Assembly: GCF_030388245.1 (NCBI RefSeq)
Contig: NZ_CP098360.1
Span: 2,085,640-2,149,639 of the forward strand
Origin: Paracoccus sp. TOH
GTDB taxonomy: Bacteria > Pseudomonadota > Alphaproteobacteria > Rhodobacterales > Rhodobacteraceae
DNA: 64,000 bases
Reading direction: 5' to 3'
In this document: in pieces, positions 43,052 through 53,217 of the stretch
How positions within the stretch are numbered: the stretch's first letter is position 1
How the letters are laid out: the number at the start of each line of letters is the position of its first letter
Translations under genes and position numbers: made by a program
The notes under the pieces: model-generated
Database searches by the model: none
What the model was told of the DNA's origin: nothing
Seen by the model: only the letters and a program-made list of their open reading frames with translations

Positions 43052-43072
43052 GTGGGGGCAGTCGGCCCCCAC
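43052..43072. terminator. Hairpin between ribH and DUF305 genes
   Basis: GTGGGGGC (43052-43059) and GCCCCCAC (43065-43072) form a perfect 8-bp stem with a 5-nt loop between two convergent genes. There is no T-run on either strand, so it would be a weak or factor-dependent terminator. Confidence 0.5.
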
Positions 43073-43092
43073 GCCGCAGGGCGCCGCCGCCG

Positions 43093-43446
43093 CTATTCGG
43101 CCTTGTCATGCCGGCGCAGCCAGTCCTGCATCATCTCGATCTCGGCCTCCTGGGCCTTGATGACCTCCTCGGCCAGCTTGCGGACCTCGGGATCCTTGCC
43201 ATGTTCCAGCGCCACCCGGGCCATGTCGATGGCACCCTGGTGATGCGGGATCATGCCGCGCATGAAATCCACGTCGGGATCGCCGCTGTAATCCATCGTC
43301 ATGTTCTCATGCATCCGCTCCATCGCCGCGCCATAGGCGGCGGTCGAGGGGGCGTCGCCATGGCCGGCATGATCCATCCCGGCATGGTCCTGGGCGGCAG
43401 CCGGCAGGGCGATCAGCGCGGCAAGGGCGAATGGGATAAGGCGCAT
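43093..43446 (-). CDS. DUF305 family exported protein
   Basis: The 117-residue product has a signal peptide ([19 protein letters not shown]), a His/Met-rich start ([12 protein letters not shown]) and the DUF305 core [34 protein letters not shown]. These proteins are often linked to copper handling; the many Met and His residues fit metal binding. The role here is inferred. Confidence 0.9.
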   Translation of the reverse strand: MRLIPFALAALIALPAAAQDHAGMDHAGHGDAPSTAAYGAAMERMHENMTMDYSGDPDVDFMRGMIPHHQGAIDMARVALEHGKDPEVRKLAEEVIKAQEAEIEMMQDWLRRHDKAE

Positions 43447-43517
43447 GGCTTTCCTCCTGTCAATGCGGATATGCAACAAGATGCCTGTCGGGACCGCGCC
43501 GGCAAATGACAAAGCCG

Positions 43518-44411
43518 TCAGCGCAGGAAGATCAGCGCCATGCCCAGAACCGCCAGGACCGCCCCCGCCCATGAGGTGGCCGAGGGCCGCGCCCCGGTCA
43601 TCGCCCAGAGGACCGGCAGGATCAGCACCGGCGACAGCGCCGAAAGCGTCGAGACGATGCCGACCTTGCCGCCCTGCAACGCGAACATCAGCAGCGTCAT
43701 GCCGATCACCATGGCGATCAGCCCCGAAAGCGCAGTCAGCACCAGCACCCGCGGCGTCGGGCGCGACAGCGGCCGCACCGCCCGGACCGGCAGCGCCATC
43801 AGCAAGGTCAGGCAGCCGACCGCCATCGCCACCCGGATCAGCGAGGCGACATAGGGATCGAAGCCCGAGGCCATGACCGGCCGCGCGATCAGCGAGCCGA
43901 GGGCCTGCCCGGCCGCCGCCAGCAGCCCGAAGCCCGCGGCGATCCAGACCGAGCCCTGCACGGCCTCGAAGCGGTGCCCGCCCGAACGGCCGGGCCGGCC
44001 CAGCACCGCCATGGCCACCCCCAGCGTCGACAGCACCACCCCGACCACCGCGGCGGGCGACAGCGCCTCTCCCAGTGCCAGCCAGCCCATCAGCGCCGCC
44101 ATCGGCGCGTTCAGCGCGAACAGCGCCCCCGACCGCCGCGGCCCCAGCCGGATCAGCGTGACATAAAGCAGCGTATCGCCCAGGAAGATGCCGATCACTC
44201 CCGACAGCGACAACCGCCACAGGTCCGCGCCCGCGATGCCATGCAACCGCCCGGTGGCGATCACCACCACCGCCAGCATGGCCGCGACCATGGCCTGGCG
44301 CAGCCGGTTGAAGCCGAAGGGCCCCAGCGCCTGCGCCGCCGATTGCGACAGGATGCCGGTAACGGCCCAGCAGGCCGCCGCGCCCAGGGCGGCAAGTTCA
44401 TGCACCGGCAT
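43518..44411 (-). CDS. EamA/DMT-family transporter
   Basis: The 297-residue protein has about ten membrane segments in two EamA repeats ([27 protein letters not shown]... and [30 protein letters not shown]...). It should export a metabolite or drug; the substrate cannot be told. The ATG at 44411 follows AAGGGGAA; a longer frame to 44465 is unlikely. Confidence 0.88.
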   Translation of the reverse strand: MPVHELAALGAAACWAVTGILSQSAAQALGPFGFNRLRQAMVAAMLAVVVIATGRLHGIAGADLWRLSLSGVIGIFLGDTLLYVTLIRLGPRRSGALFALNAPMAALMGWLALGEALSPAAVVGVVLSTLGVAMAVLGRPGRSGGHRFEAVQGSVWIAAGFGLLAAAGQALGSLIARPVMASGFDPYVASLIRVAMAVGCLTLLMALPVRAVRPLSRPTPRVLVLTALSGLIAMVIGMTLLMFALQGGKVGIVSTLSALSPVLILPVLWAMTGARPSATSWAGAVLAVLGMALIFLR

Positions 44412-44512
44412 CCGCAATTCCCCTTGTTCTTCGGGCGGGATAGGCCGGCGATTGAACCCGCGCAAGGGATCGCGCGTTCAGCCGGCAGGTCACGGCAGAA
44501 AGGAGAACGGCG

Positions 44513-44935
44513 ATGATCGTGAATTCCGGTTCGGCGAGATGGGAAGGCGGGCTCAAGGACGGCAAGGGGGCGCTTTCCACCAAGTCCGGCGCGTTGAGCA
44601 ACCAGCCCTATGGCTTCAACACCCGCTTCGAGGGCTTGCCCGGCACCAACCCCGAGGAGCTGATCGGCGCGGCGCATGCCGCCTGCTTCAGCATGGCGCT
44701 GTCGATGATCCTGCAAGAGGCCGGGATCAGCAACGTGAAGATCGAGACCACATCCGAGATCGGGCTGGCCAAGACCGACGACGGCTTCGCCATCAAGACC
44801 GCGCATCTGAACACCCGGATCTGGGGCGACGGCGACAAGGCGGTGATCGAGGATTGCGCCCGCAAGGCCGAAAAGGGCTGCCCGGTCAGCAAGGTGCTGA
44901 ATGCCGAGATCACCATGGACGTGACGGTGGCCTGA
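44513..44935 (+). CDS. osmC: OsmC-family peroxiredoxin
   Basis: The 140-residue protein has both redox cysteines of the family: AAHAACFSMALSM and the later AEKGCPVSKVLNAEI, with the Arg/Glu-bearing N-terminal GSARWEGGLKDGKGALST. It reduces organic hydroperoxides. An AGGAG site lies before the ATG and a strong terminator follows. Confidence 0.93.
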   Translation: MIVNSGSARWEGGLKDGKGALSTKSGALSNQPYGFNTRFEGLPGTNPEELIGAAHAACFSMALSMILQEAGISNVKIETTSEIGLAKTDDGFAIKTAHLNTRIWGDGDKAVIEDCARKAEKGCPVSKVLNAEITMDVTVA

Positions 44936-44958
44936 CGGCCCGCGACGGAATCGCGCCG

Positions 44959-44990
44959 CGACGCCGCCGGTTCCGGCGGCGTCGGTTTTT
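44959..44990 (+). terminator. Intrinsic terminator of osmC
   Basis: A perfect 12-bp stem (44959-44970 with 44973-44984, TT loop) is followed by GTTTTT, 24 bp after the osmC stop. Confidence 0.92.
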
Positions 44991-45215
44991 GCGCCCTTCT
45001 CGGTGCACAGGCGCCCCATGTCGCAATTCGTCAAAACAGGTGTCGCAGCTGGCGGCTCTGCGCGGCAAAAATCGCCGGTTTCCGCCCTTGCTGCCGCCGC
45101 CGCGGAATGCATCCTCGCCCCCCGGAGGCCCCTTCCCGATCATTGCCGCTTTCCGCCGCGCCACACACGCGGCGCGCCGGTCGGTCGGGACGGGACGAGG
45201 AGCAAGAGGAACTGC

Positions 45216-46523
45216 ATGAGACAATTCGCGGAGGCGGGAAACGTCCGGCTGCTGAGCCTGGACGAGGCGCCGCTGAAACCCATCCACATCATCGCCATCG
45301 CCGCCTCGCTGGGCGGCGCGGCGCTGGACGGCTATGTCCTGGGCATCGTCGGCCCGTCGTTGGCGCTGGCCAGCCGGGAACTGGCACTTTCCGCACCGAG
45401 CCAGGGCCTGATCGCGGCCAGCGCGCTGATCGGCGTCTTCGTCGGCGGCATGTTCTTCGGCAACCTGGCCGACAAATACGGCCGCCGGCCTGTGTTCTCC
45501 TATAACCTGCTGGCCTTCCTGGTGCTGTCGCTGCTGCAGCTTCTGGTGACCGAGGTCTGGCAGCTCGTGGCCTTGCGGCTGGCGCTGGGGCTGGCCATCG
45601 GCGTCGAATATGCGGTCGGCACCTCGGTTCTGGCCGAGTTCTCGCGGCGCAAGGGCCGCGGCGTGCTGCTGGGCTGCTTCTCGCTGGGCTGGCAGGTGGG
45701 CTTCACCACCGCTTTCGTCGTCGGCAGCCTTTATCAGGGCAATGACTGGCGCTTCCTGCTGGCGACCAGCGCAGTGCCGGCGCTGATCACCTTCCTGCTG
45801 CGGCTGCGGCTGCCGGAAACCCCGATGTGGCTGAAGGCCCGCGGCCGCGATGCCGAGGCCCGCGCCGTCGTCACCAAGCATTTCGGCGCCGAATACGACA
45901 TTCCCGACGTGGTGCTGGAGAAGTCCCATGCCTCGCCGGCCGAGTTGCTGACCTCGCCGCACTGGCGCCAGCACGTCTATTCCGGCCTGTTCTGGTTCTG
46001 CCAGGTGGGCCCGTTCTTCGCCATCTTCACCTTCGTCGGCCCGGTCTTCCAGATGCTGCAGATCCATGATGCCACGGTCGTGGACATCTGGCTGAACACG
46101 GTGCAGATCCTGGGCGCGGTCTTCGGCCTGTTCCTGCTGCACTGGCTGACGCGCCGGCATTTCGTGATCTGGACCTTCGCGGTGATGTTCGCGGTGCTGC
46201 TGGCCATCGGCCTGTTGCCGCAGGCCCCGGTCTGGCTGGTAGTGGCGCTGTTCGGGATCTACATGTTCGTGGCCCCGGCGGCGAACAACATCGAATATGT
46301 CTATCCGGCCGAGATCTTCGAGACCCGGCTGCGCTCGACCGGCGTCGGCTTCTCGGCCGCCTTCTCGCGCGTCTCGGCGGCGACGGCGGTCTACCTGCTG
46401 CCCAGTTCGCTCGAGATGTTCGGCGCCTCGAAGACCATGATCGTGATGGCGATGTTCCCGCTGGTCGGGCTGATCTTCTCGATCCTGTGGGCACCCGAGA
46501 CCAAGCGCAAGCAGCTGCGCTGA
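45216..46523 (+). CDS. MFS transporter of the metabolite:proton symporter type
   Basis: The 435-residue protein has twelve predicted membrane segments. The signature between segments 2 and 3 is GNLADKYGRRPVFS, and the motif after segment 5/6 region PETPMWLKARGR with the second-half IYPAEIFETRLRSTGVG-like YVYPAEIFETRLRSTGVGFS marks the sugar porter/aromatic acid symporter-like group. The ATG at 45216 follows AAGAGGA. Substrate unknown. Confidence 0.9.
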   Translation: MRQFAEAGNVRLLSLDEAPLKPIHIIAIAASLGGAALDGYVLGIVGPSLALASRELALSAPSQGLIAASALIGVFVGGMFFGNLADKYGRRPVFSYNLLAFLVLSLLQLLVTEVWQLVALRLALGLAIGVEYAVGTSVLAEFSRRKGRGVLLGCFSLGWQVGFTTAFVVGSLYQGNDWRFLLATSAVPALITFLLRLRLPETPMWLKARGRDAEARAVVTKHFGAEYDIPDVVLEKSHASPAELLTSPHWRQHVYSGLFWFCQVGPFFAIFTFVGPVFQMLQIHDATVVDIWLNTVQILGAVFGLFLLHWLTRRHFVIWTFAVMFAVLLAIGLLPQAPVWLVVALFGIYMFVAPAANNIEYVYPAEIFETRLRSTGVGFSAAFSRVSAATAVYLLPSSLEMFGASKTMIVMAMFPLVGLIFSILWAPETKRKQLR

Positions 46524-46564
46524 AGGACGCCCGTGGCGGCAGGCCCTGCCGCCACGGCACCGGC

Positions 46565-48160
46565 TCAGACCATCATTTCCTTGGTGGCGGTCAGCTTCAG
46601 CTCGGGATGGTCGCGCCCGACGCGGTCGATGTCCCATTGCAGGCGGGTCAGATAGACCAGATCGCCGTCATGGTCCTGCGCCATATGCCCCTTGTTCGCA
46701 TTGGCGAAGCTCTCGACCTCGTCCTTGGGCCCGGCCACCCAGCGCGCGCTGGTGAACTGGCTGGATTCGAAGCGCACCGGCAGACCGTATTCCAGCTCGA
46801 TCCTGCTCGCCAGCACCTCGAACTGCAGCGCGCCGACCACGCCGACGATGAAGCCCGAGCCGATCATCGGCTTGAACACCTTGGCCGCGCCTTCCTCGGC
46901 GAATTGCATCAGCGCCTTTTCAAGGTGCTTGGCCTTCATCGGATCGCCCGCGCGCACCGTCTGCAACAGCTCGGGCGCAAAGCTCGGGATGCCGGTGAAG
47001 CGCAGCGCCTCGCCCTCGGTCAGCGCATCGCCGATGCGCAGCTGGCCGTGGTTCGGGATGCCGATGATGTCGCCGGCCCAGGCCTCCTCGGCCAGTTCGC
47101 GGTCGGCGGCCAGAAACAGCACCGGGTTCGACACCGCCATCGGCTTTTTCGACCGCACATGCAGCAGCTTCATGCCGCGTTCGAAATGCCCGCTGGCCAG
47201 ACGCACGAAGGCCACCCGGTCGCGGTGCTTGGGGTCCATATTGGCCTGAACCTTGAAGACGAAACCGGTCACCGGCTTTTCCTCGGGGGCGATTTCGCGC
47301 TCGGCGGCGTTCTGCGGCTGCGGCGCCGGACCGAATTCGCCGATGCCGGTCATCAGCTCCTTGACGCCGAAGCTGTTGATCGCGCTGCCGAACCAGATCG
47401 GGGTCAGATGCCCCTCAAGAAAGCTTTTGCGATCAAAGGCGGGCAGCAATTCGCGCGCCATTTCCAGTTCCTCGCGCAGCTTGGCCAGCAGGTCGGCGGG
47501 GACGTGATCGGCCAGCCGGGGATCGTCAAGGCCGCTGATCTGGATCGATTCTGCCACCTTGTTGCGGTCGGCGCGGTCCATGATCTCCAGCCGGTCGTGC
47601 AAAAGATCATAGGCGCCGATGAAATCGCGGCCGATGCCGATGGGCCAGCTGACCGGCGCCACGTCGATGGCAAGGTTTTCCTGAATCTCGTCGATGATCT
47701 CGAAGGTATCGCGGCTTTCGCGATCCATCTTGTTGCAGAAGGTCAGGATCGGCAGATCGCGCAGCCGGCAGACCTCGAACAGTTTGCGGGTCTGGCTTTC
47801 CACACCCTTGGCGCCGTCGATGACCATAATCGCCGCGTCCACGGCGGTCAGCGTGCGATAGGTATCTTCCGAGAAATCGCTGTGGCCGGGCGTATCGACA
47901 AGGTTGAAGCGATAGGCCCCGAACTCGAAGCTCATGGCCGAGGCGGAAACCGAGATGCCGCGATCCTGCTCCATCTTCATGAAGTCCGAGCGCGTGCGCC
48001 GCGCCTCGCCCTTGGCACGGACCTGTCCGGCCATCTGGATCGCGCCGCCGAACAGCAGGAACTTCTCGGTCAGCGTGGTCTTGCCCGCGTCGGGATGCGA
48101 GATGATCGCAAAGGTCCGGCGGCGGGCGATTTCGGGGGGAAGATCGGGACGGTTCATCAT
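46565..48160 (-). CDS. prfC: Peptide chain release factor 3
   Basis: The 531-residue translational GTPase recycles RF1/RF2 from the ribosome. G1 SHPDAGKTTLTEKFL, the switch region FMKMEQDRGISVSASAMSF, G3 VDTPGHSDFSEDTYRTLT and G4 FCNKMDRES are present; the C-terminal EMIGSGFIVGVVGALQFEVLASRIELEYG-like block (PMIGSGFIVGVVGALQFEVLA) fits RF3. Two ATG codons (48160, 48157) are possible starts. Confidence 0.95.
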   Translation of the reverse strand: MMNRPDLPPEIARRRTFAIISHPDAGKTTLTEKFLLFGGAIQMAGQVRAKGEARRTRSDFMKMEQDRGISVSASAMSFEFGAYRFNLVDTPGHSDFSEDTYRTLTAVDAAIMVIDGAKGVESQTRKLFEVCRLRDLPILTFCNKMDRESRDTFEIIDEIQENLAIDVAPVSWPIGIGRDFIGAYDLLHDRLEIMDRADRNKVAESIQISGLDDPRLADHVPADLLAKLREELEMARELLPAFDRKSFLEGHLTPIWFGSAINSFGVKELMTGIGEFGPAPQPQNAAEREIAPEEKPVTGFVFKVQANMDPKHRDRVAFVRLASGHFERGMKLLHVRSKKPMAVSNPVLFLAADRELAEEAWAGDIIGIPNHGQLRIGDALTEGEALRFTGIPSFAPELLQTVRAGDPMKAKHLEKALMQFAEEGAAKVFKPMIGSGFIVGVVGALQFEVLASRIELEYGLPVRFESSQFTSARWVAGPKDEVESFANANKGHMAQDHDGDLVYLTRLQWDIDRVGRDHPELKLTATKEMMV

Positions 48161-48191
48161 GCCCCGCGCTTTAGCGCGCGCCGCGCGCAGT

Positions 48192-48240
48192 CTCAAATGG
48201 AATCCGGGCTCAAATGGAATCCGGGCTCAAGCGGAATCGG
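48192..48240. repeat. 17-bp tandem repeat between prfC and nadK
   Basis: Two perfect copies of a 17-bp unit (48192-48208, 48209-48225) and a degenerate third (48226-48240) fill most of the gap between prfC and the nadK stop. Confidence 0.9.
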
Positions 48241-48243
48241 ACG

Positions 48244-48993
48244 TCAGACGAACTGTTCGCGGATCAGCCGTTCCTCGAGCCCGTGACCGGGATCGAAAAG
48301 CAGCCGGTGACGGATGGTGTTCTCCGAGCGGATCTCGACCCAGAGCACCGAATCGACGCCGCGCGAATCGGCATCGGCCATCACCGGGCGCTTGTCCGGT
48401 TCCAGCACGTCGACGCGCACCGTCGCCGCCTTGGGCAGGATGGCGCCGCGCCAGCGCCGGGGCCGGAACGCGGCGATGGCGGTCAGCGCCAGCACGTCGG
48501 AACCCAGCGGCAGAATCGGTCCATTCGCCGAATAGTTGTAGGCGGTCGAGCCGGCCGGGGTCGAGAGCAGCGCGCCGTCGCAGATCAGCTCCTCCATGCG
48601 CACGCGGCCATTCACGCTGATGCGCAGCCGCGCCGCCTGCGGGCCGGCGCGCAGCATGCTGACCTCGTTGATGGCCAGCGCGCAATGCTCGTGCCCGTCG
48701 GTGGTGCCGGCGGTCATGGCCAGCGGATTGATCGCGGTGTCCTCGGCGGCCCGGATGCGGGCGGGCAGGTCGTCTTCCGAATAGGCGTTCATCAGAAAAC
48801 CCACGGTGCCGCGGTTCATGCCATAGACCGGCAGGCCGCGATTCTGGTGCATGACCGACAGCATCAGCCCGTCGCCGCCCAAGGCCACGATCACCTCGGC
48901 CTCGCGGATCGGCACATGGCCGTAGCGCTCGGACAGCGCCTCGGCGGCGGTCACGGCGGTTTCGGTGCTCGAGGCGATGAAATGCAGTTTCAT
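48244..48993 (-). CDS. nadK: NAD kinase
   Basis: The 249-residue enzyme phosphorylates NAD to NADP. The GGDG motif ([16 protein letters not shown]), NxEV ([12 protein letters not shown]), and the glycine-rich [24 protein letters not shown] are all present. It lies upstream of prfC on the same strand and divergent from glyA. Confidence 0.95.
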   Translation of the reverse strand: MKLHFIASSTETAVTAAEALSERYGHVPIREAEVIVALGGDGLMLSVMHQNRGLPVYGMNRGTVGFLMNAYSEDDLPARIRAAEDTAINPLAMTAGTTDGHEHCALAINEVSMLRAGPQAARLRISVNGRVRMEELICDGALLSTPAGSTAYNYSANGPILPLGSDVLALTAIAAFRPRRWRGAILPKAATVRVDVLEPDKRPVMADADSRGVDSVLWVEIRSENTIRHRLLFDPGHGLEERLIREQFV

Positions 48994-49137
48994 GCGGCCA
49001 TCATGGCCAGCCGCCCGGCGGAAGCAAGTCCCGGCGATGCATGGGATAATCTACCGCCCGCGCGTCGCATCCGTCCTAGCGGGGCGCAAGGAAAGGCGCT
49101 AGAACCCCGACAAGCCGCTTTTTTGCATGAGGACCAG

Positions 49138-50421
49138 ATGACCGACACCGGATTCTTCACCGAAACGCTGGATAGCCGCGACCCCGCCATTTTCGGGGCG
49201 ATCCGGCAGGAGCTTGGTCGTCAGCGCGACGAGATCGAGCTGATCGCGTCCGAGAACATCGTCTCGAAGGCGGTGCTTGAGGCGCAGGGCTCGGTGCTGA
49301 CCAACAAATATGCCGAGGGCTATCCCGGCAAGCGCTATTACGGCGGCTGCCAGTATGTCGACATCGTCGAGGATCTGGCGATCGAGCGCGCCAAGCAGCT
49401 GTTCGACTGCGGCTTTGCCAACGTGCAGCCGAACTCGGGGTCGCAGATGAACCAGGCGGTGTTCCTGGCGCTTCTGCAGCCGGGCGACACCTTCATGGGG
49501 CTCGACCTGAATTCGGGCGGCCACCTGACGCATGGCTCGCCGGTCAACATGTCGGGCAAGTGGTTCAACGTCGTCAGCTACGGCGTGCGCCAGCAGGACC
49601 AGCTTCTGGACATGGAGGAGATCCGCAGATCGGCGCATGAGCACAAGCCCAAGCTGATCCTGGCCGGCGGCACCGCCTATAGCCGGATCTGGGACTGGGC
49701 CGAGTTCCGCAAGATCGCCGACGAGGTGGGCGCCTACCTGATGGTCGACATGGCCCATATCGCCGGGCTGGTCGCCGGCGGCCAGCACCCCTCGCCGCTG
49801 CCGCATGCCCATGTGGTGACCACCACCACGCACAAATCGCTGCGCGGCCCGCGCGGCGGCATGGTGCTGACCAACGATGCCGAGATCGCCAAGAAGATCA
49901 ACTCGGCGGTGTTCCCCGGCCTGCAGGGCGGCCCGCTGATGCATGTGATCGCCGCCAAGGCGGTGGCCTTCGGCGAGGCGCTGCGCCCCGAGTTCAAGGA
50001 CTATGCCGCGCAGGTGGTCAGGAACGCCCGCGCCATGGCGGACGAGCTGATGAAGGGCGGCATCGACATCGTCTCGGGCGGCACCGACAACCACCTGTGC
50101 CTGGCCGACCTGCGGCCGAAGGGCGTGACCGGCAAGGCGACCGAGGCGGCGCTGGGCCGAGCCCATATCACCTGCAACAAGAACGGCGTGCCCTTCGACC
50201 CCGAGAAGCCCTTCGTGACCTCGGGGATCCGGCTGGGCGCCCCGGCCGGCACCACCCGCGGCTTCGGCGAGGCGGAGTTCCGCCAGATCGCCCGCTGGAT
50301 CGTCGAGGTGGTGGACGGTCTGGCCGCGCATGGCGAGGCGGGCAATGCCGAGGTCGAGGCCAAGGTCAAGGCCGAGGTCGAAGCGCTCTGCGCGAAGTTC
50401 CCGCTCTACAGCGGCATGTGA
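49138..50421 (+). CDS. glyA: Serine hydroxymethyltransferase
   Basis: The 427-residue PLP enzyme interconverts serine and glycine with tetrahydrofolate. [36 protein letters not shown], and the PLP lysine block [17 protein letters not shown] are intact, with the C-terminal [26 protein letters not shown]. The ATG at 49138 has a GAGG site; the longer frame is a shadow of nadK. Confidence 0.97.
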   Translation: MTDTGFFTETLDSRDPAIFGAIRQELGRQRDEIELIASENIVSKAVLEAQGSVLTNKYAEGYPGKRYYGGCQYVDIVEDLAIERAKQLFDCGFANVQPNSGSQMNQAVFLALLQPGDTFMGLDLNSGGHLTHGSPVNMSGKWFNVVSYGVRQQDQLLDMEEIRRSAHEHKPKLILAGGTAYSRIWDWAEFRKIADEVGAYLMVDMAHIAGLVAGGQHPSPLPHAHVVTTTTHKSLRGPRGGMVLTNDAEIAKKINSAVFPGLQGGPLMHVIAAKAVAFGEALRPEFKDYAAQVVRNARAMADELMKGGIDIVSGGTDNHLCLADLRPKGVTGKATEAALGRAHITCNKNGVPFDPEKPFVTSGIRLGAPAGTTRGFGEAEFRQIARWIVEVVDGLAAHGEAGNAEVEAKVKAEVEALCAKFPLYSGM

Positions 50422-50430
50422 GCCGAGGCC

Positions 50431-50458
50431 GGCGCGCGGGGCATAAGCCCCGCGCGCC
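50431..50458 (+). terminator. Strong GC hairpin after glyA
   Basis: A perfect 12-bp stem (50431-50442 with 50447-50458, loop ATAA) lies 10 bp after the glyA stop. No T-run follows, so termination may need Rho or the hairpin may protect the 3' end. Confidence 0.6.
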
Positions 50459-50652
50459 GCACAACCGCCGGGCGGGATGCTTGCCGGAACAGCCCCGGAA
50501 CCAGCGGATCGGCGACGCCCCGGATCGGGGAAAGCCCCGGCAGCAATGACCAGGCGATCACCACCACGACGCTCTGGCCGCGTCTTGGGTTATCCGCATG
50601 GCGCGGGCCCGTCGATCATTCAACCATGCTGCGAACGGCGGGATGCTTCGTC

Positions 50653-51036
50653 TCAGATCAGCCCGCGCCGCAGCATGATCCACACCGCCACCGCCCCCAG
50701 CACCAGCAGGCCCAGCATGACGCTGGCGGCGACGCCAAGCGCGCCGCCCTGCAGCCGGCGACCCTGGCCCAGCGGCCGCAGATAGGCGGTCAGCAGCTTG
50801 TAGGCATGTTCGAGCCGCGCCAGATCCACCTGCCGCGCCAGTTTCGGCTGCCCGGCCTTGCGGTCGGCCTCGGCCAGGAAGCGCGCCTCGCGCCGCAGCC
50901 GCCGCGGCAGCGCCCCGCCACGTTTGCGCAGCATGCTTTCCAGCTCGGCCGGATGGCCGCGCCTGACACCGCCGAATCGCGCCGCCATCAGGCTGGCCAC
51001 CTCGTCGGCCATCGGCCGGATTCTCTCGATGCCCAT
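50653..51036 (-). CDS. Hypothetical protein with one membrane segment
   Basis: The 127-residue product is basic in its first 90 residues (LRKRGGALPRRLRREARFLAEADRKAGQPKLARQVDLARL, shown as family-less) and ends in one hydrophobic helix (GVAASVMLGLLVLGAVAVWIMLRRGLI). It should be a tail-anchored inner-membrane protein. GGAG and AGGA lie before the ATG. Many alphaproteobacteria have such a small protein near glyA, but I cannot name it. Confidence 0.65.
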   Translation of the reverse strand: MGIERIRPMADEVASLMAARFGGVRRGHPAELESMLRKRGGALPRRLRREARFLAEADRKAGQPKLARQVDLARLEHAYKLLTAYLRPLGQGRRLQGGALGVAASVMLGLLVLGAVAVWIMLRRGLI

Positions 51037-51373
51037 TCCTGCTCCGCGTCCTGTCCGGTTTTCGCCGAACCTACGGCCCAGACTGATCGATTGTCAAAGC
51101 CGGAAGATGACGGTGACGGAGAGGCCGCGCTTGGCGCATCCGTCGGTGCGGGCTGCAAAGGCCATGCCGGTCTCCGACGCGCGGGGTGGCTGGAATCGGG
51201 TCAGAACCGATCCCCGCAAGCATGTTGACGGGTTCCGAGCCCAGGCACCATTCCCATAGCTTTTCTGTCGTATGCCGGCAGGCTGCGCGATTCACGCCGA
51301 TGATGGACAGACGAGACCCGCGCCCGCCTGACCCGCCCGCCATCCCGGGCAGGTCACCGGCGCCGCCGGTCCG

Positions 51374-52975
51374 TTACGGCTTGTTCGCCAGCAAGGCGCG
51401 CAGCTGCGCTGGAAAGAGTTGCAGCAGCAGGGTCTCGGTCACCGCGGCGTCGCCGTTCGAGACGAAGGCGCGCAGGTCGATGGGGCTGTCATCGCGCGGC
51501 GCCTGTTCGTCGAAGCTGCCGAAACCCAGATCGAACATGGCACGCCATGTCGGGCGGCCGACGATGGGATAGACCGCGTCGTTCGACACCACCCCGCGCG
51601 AGGCGGTGATGTTGAAACGCGGCTCGTGATCAGGCCCCAGACCATGCGGGGTGAAGTCGCAGACGATCTTCATGGTGTCGCGCGGTCGCGGCTGGCCGGG
51701 CACGCCGCCGGCGCCGACGCGAACCGCCACGAATTGCCCGGTGCTGCCGGTCAGCGGACTGTCCTTGAGCCAGGACAGCGTATAGTCCAGCGCATAGGCG
51801 TCGCCGGGCTTGGCCGGGGCGGCAGGCTGCCAGAAGGCCACGATATTGTCATGGATCTCGTCCTCAGTGCGCAGCTCGACCAGGGTGACGGTGCCGTCGC
51901 CCCAGTCGCCCTTGGGGGCCACCCAGGCACTGGCCCGCTTCTCGTAGAAGACGCCATCATCCTGGTATTGCTCGAAATTCCTTTCCCGCTGCATCAGCCC
52001 GAATCCCTTGACCGAAGGCGCGGCGAACGTGTTCGCCATGGTATGCGGCGGGTTGTTCAGCGGTCGCCAGATCCGCTCGCCGCTGCTGGTCTGGATCTCG
52101 AGCCCGTCGGAATCGTGGATCTCGGGGCGCCAGTCCGCGGCCAGATGCGGGGTGTTCTTGCCGAACCAGTACATCGAGGTCAGCGGCGCGATTCCCAGCC
52201 GTTCGACCGCATCGCGCATGAAGATGCGGGCGGTGACGTCCTGCACCACGCCCTCGCCCCGGCGCGAGACGATGCGATAGGCGCCGGCCGCCCGAGGGCT
52301 GTCCAGCAGCGCATAGGCGGTCAGGCCGTTGTCGGTTTCCGGCTCCAGCCAGAAATGCGTGAACAGCGGAAACTCCTCGGGACCGTCGGGAATGGCGGTG
52401 TCGATGGCCAGGCCGCGGGCCGACAGGCCGAACTGGCCGCTATAGCCCGAAGTCCGCCAGTAGGAGGCGCCCAGAAACGCCATCCAGTCCAACCCGGTTT
52501 TCGCATCCATGACGCTGAAGCCGGCAAATCCGTCGGTCTTGGCCAGCCGCCGCGCCGGGTTGTCCGGGGGAATGTCGAAAAGATCCAGCGAGAACGGGAT
52601 TTCCGAGGCCATGCCGTCCTGGAGCGTATAAAGATGCACCGGCTGCTTGAAATAACGGCCGGGAAAGAAGAACCGCACCTGCGAGGCCACCGGCTCGTCG
52701 CGCCAAAGCGCCTGTTCCTGGCGAAAGCGGATCTCGTTATGGTGGTCGTAATCCACCTGTTCCAGGATTTCGGCATCGTCGACGCGCGGTGGCTGATAGG
52801 CCTGTTGCGCCAGCTCGCGGGCGCGTTGCGTCAGCATATCAAAGGAAAACGGCACCGGCTCGCCGTTGCCGGCGCCATCCTCTGTCGCCCGGGCGATTTG
52901 CGGCAGCAGGAAAAAGGCACCGCCGCCCAAAGCGGCTTGCAGCACAGTGCGGCGGGCGAGTTTTCGCGAATACAT
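51374..52975 (-). CDS. Periplasmic glucan biosynthesis protein (MdoG/OpgG-OpgD family)
   Basis: The 533-residue protein has a twin-arginine-like signal (RKLARRTVLQAALGGGAFFLLP) and MdoG family blocks: FRQEQALWRD, FFPGRYFKQPVHLYTLQDGM, LTSMYWFGKN, FGLMQRERNFEQYQDDGVFYEKRASAWV and DFTPHGLGPDHEPRFNITASRG. It acts on osmoregulated periplasmic glucans. The Tat-type signal favours OpgD over OpgG. No opgH is adjacent. Confidence 0.9.
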   Translation of the reverse strand: MYSRKLARRTVLQAALGGGAFFLLPQIARATEDGAGNGEPVPFSFDMLTQRARELAQQAYQPPRVDDAEILEQVDYDHHNEIRFRQEQALWRDEPVASQVRFFFPGRYFKQPVHLYTLQDGMASEIPFSLDLFDIPPDNPARRLAKTDGFAGFSVMDAKTGLDWMAFLGASYWRTSGYSGQFGLSARGLAIDTAIPDGPEEFPLFTHFWLEPETDNGLTAYALLDSPRAAGAYRIVSRRGEGVVQDVTARIFMRDAVERLGIAPLTSMYWFGKNTPHLAADWRPEIHDSDGLEIQTSSGERIWRPLNNPPHTMANTFAAPSVKGFGLMQRERNFEQYQDDGVFYEKRASAWVAPKGDWGDGTVTLVELRTEDEIHDNIVAFWQPAAPAKPGDAYALDYTLSWLKDSPLTGSTGQFVAVRVGAGGVPGQPRPRDTMKIVCDFTPHGLGPDHEPRFNITASRGVVSNDAVYPIVGRPTWRAMFDLGFGSFDEQAPRDDSPIDLRAFVSNGDAAVTETLLLQLFPAQLRALLANKP

Positions 52976-53217
52976 GATACCCCGAGAAAATAGAGATTCC
53001 TTCCGCGGCCATCGAGACGCAGGTTGATCGGTAATACAAGATCTTGCCCCCGTCTTGGCCGAGTTTTGCCGATCCCGACGCGAAAAAAATACGGCCGCTT
53101 GCCCGGGGCCGCCGGGCGGGCAGGCAATTGGGGCACCTCTGGCTGGCGATAGGGCCGATCCGCATGATTTCGCTTATCGTTGCCCGGCCGGCCCAAGCTG
53201 CAAGCAGCGCCGCAGCG

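Noticed and set aside
48192..48240. 17-bp tandem repeat considered as a CRISPR-like array
   Set aside because: Units are directly adjacent without spacers and only two are perfect; a simple tandem duplication.
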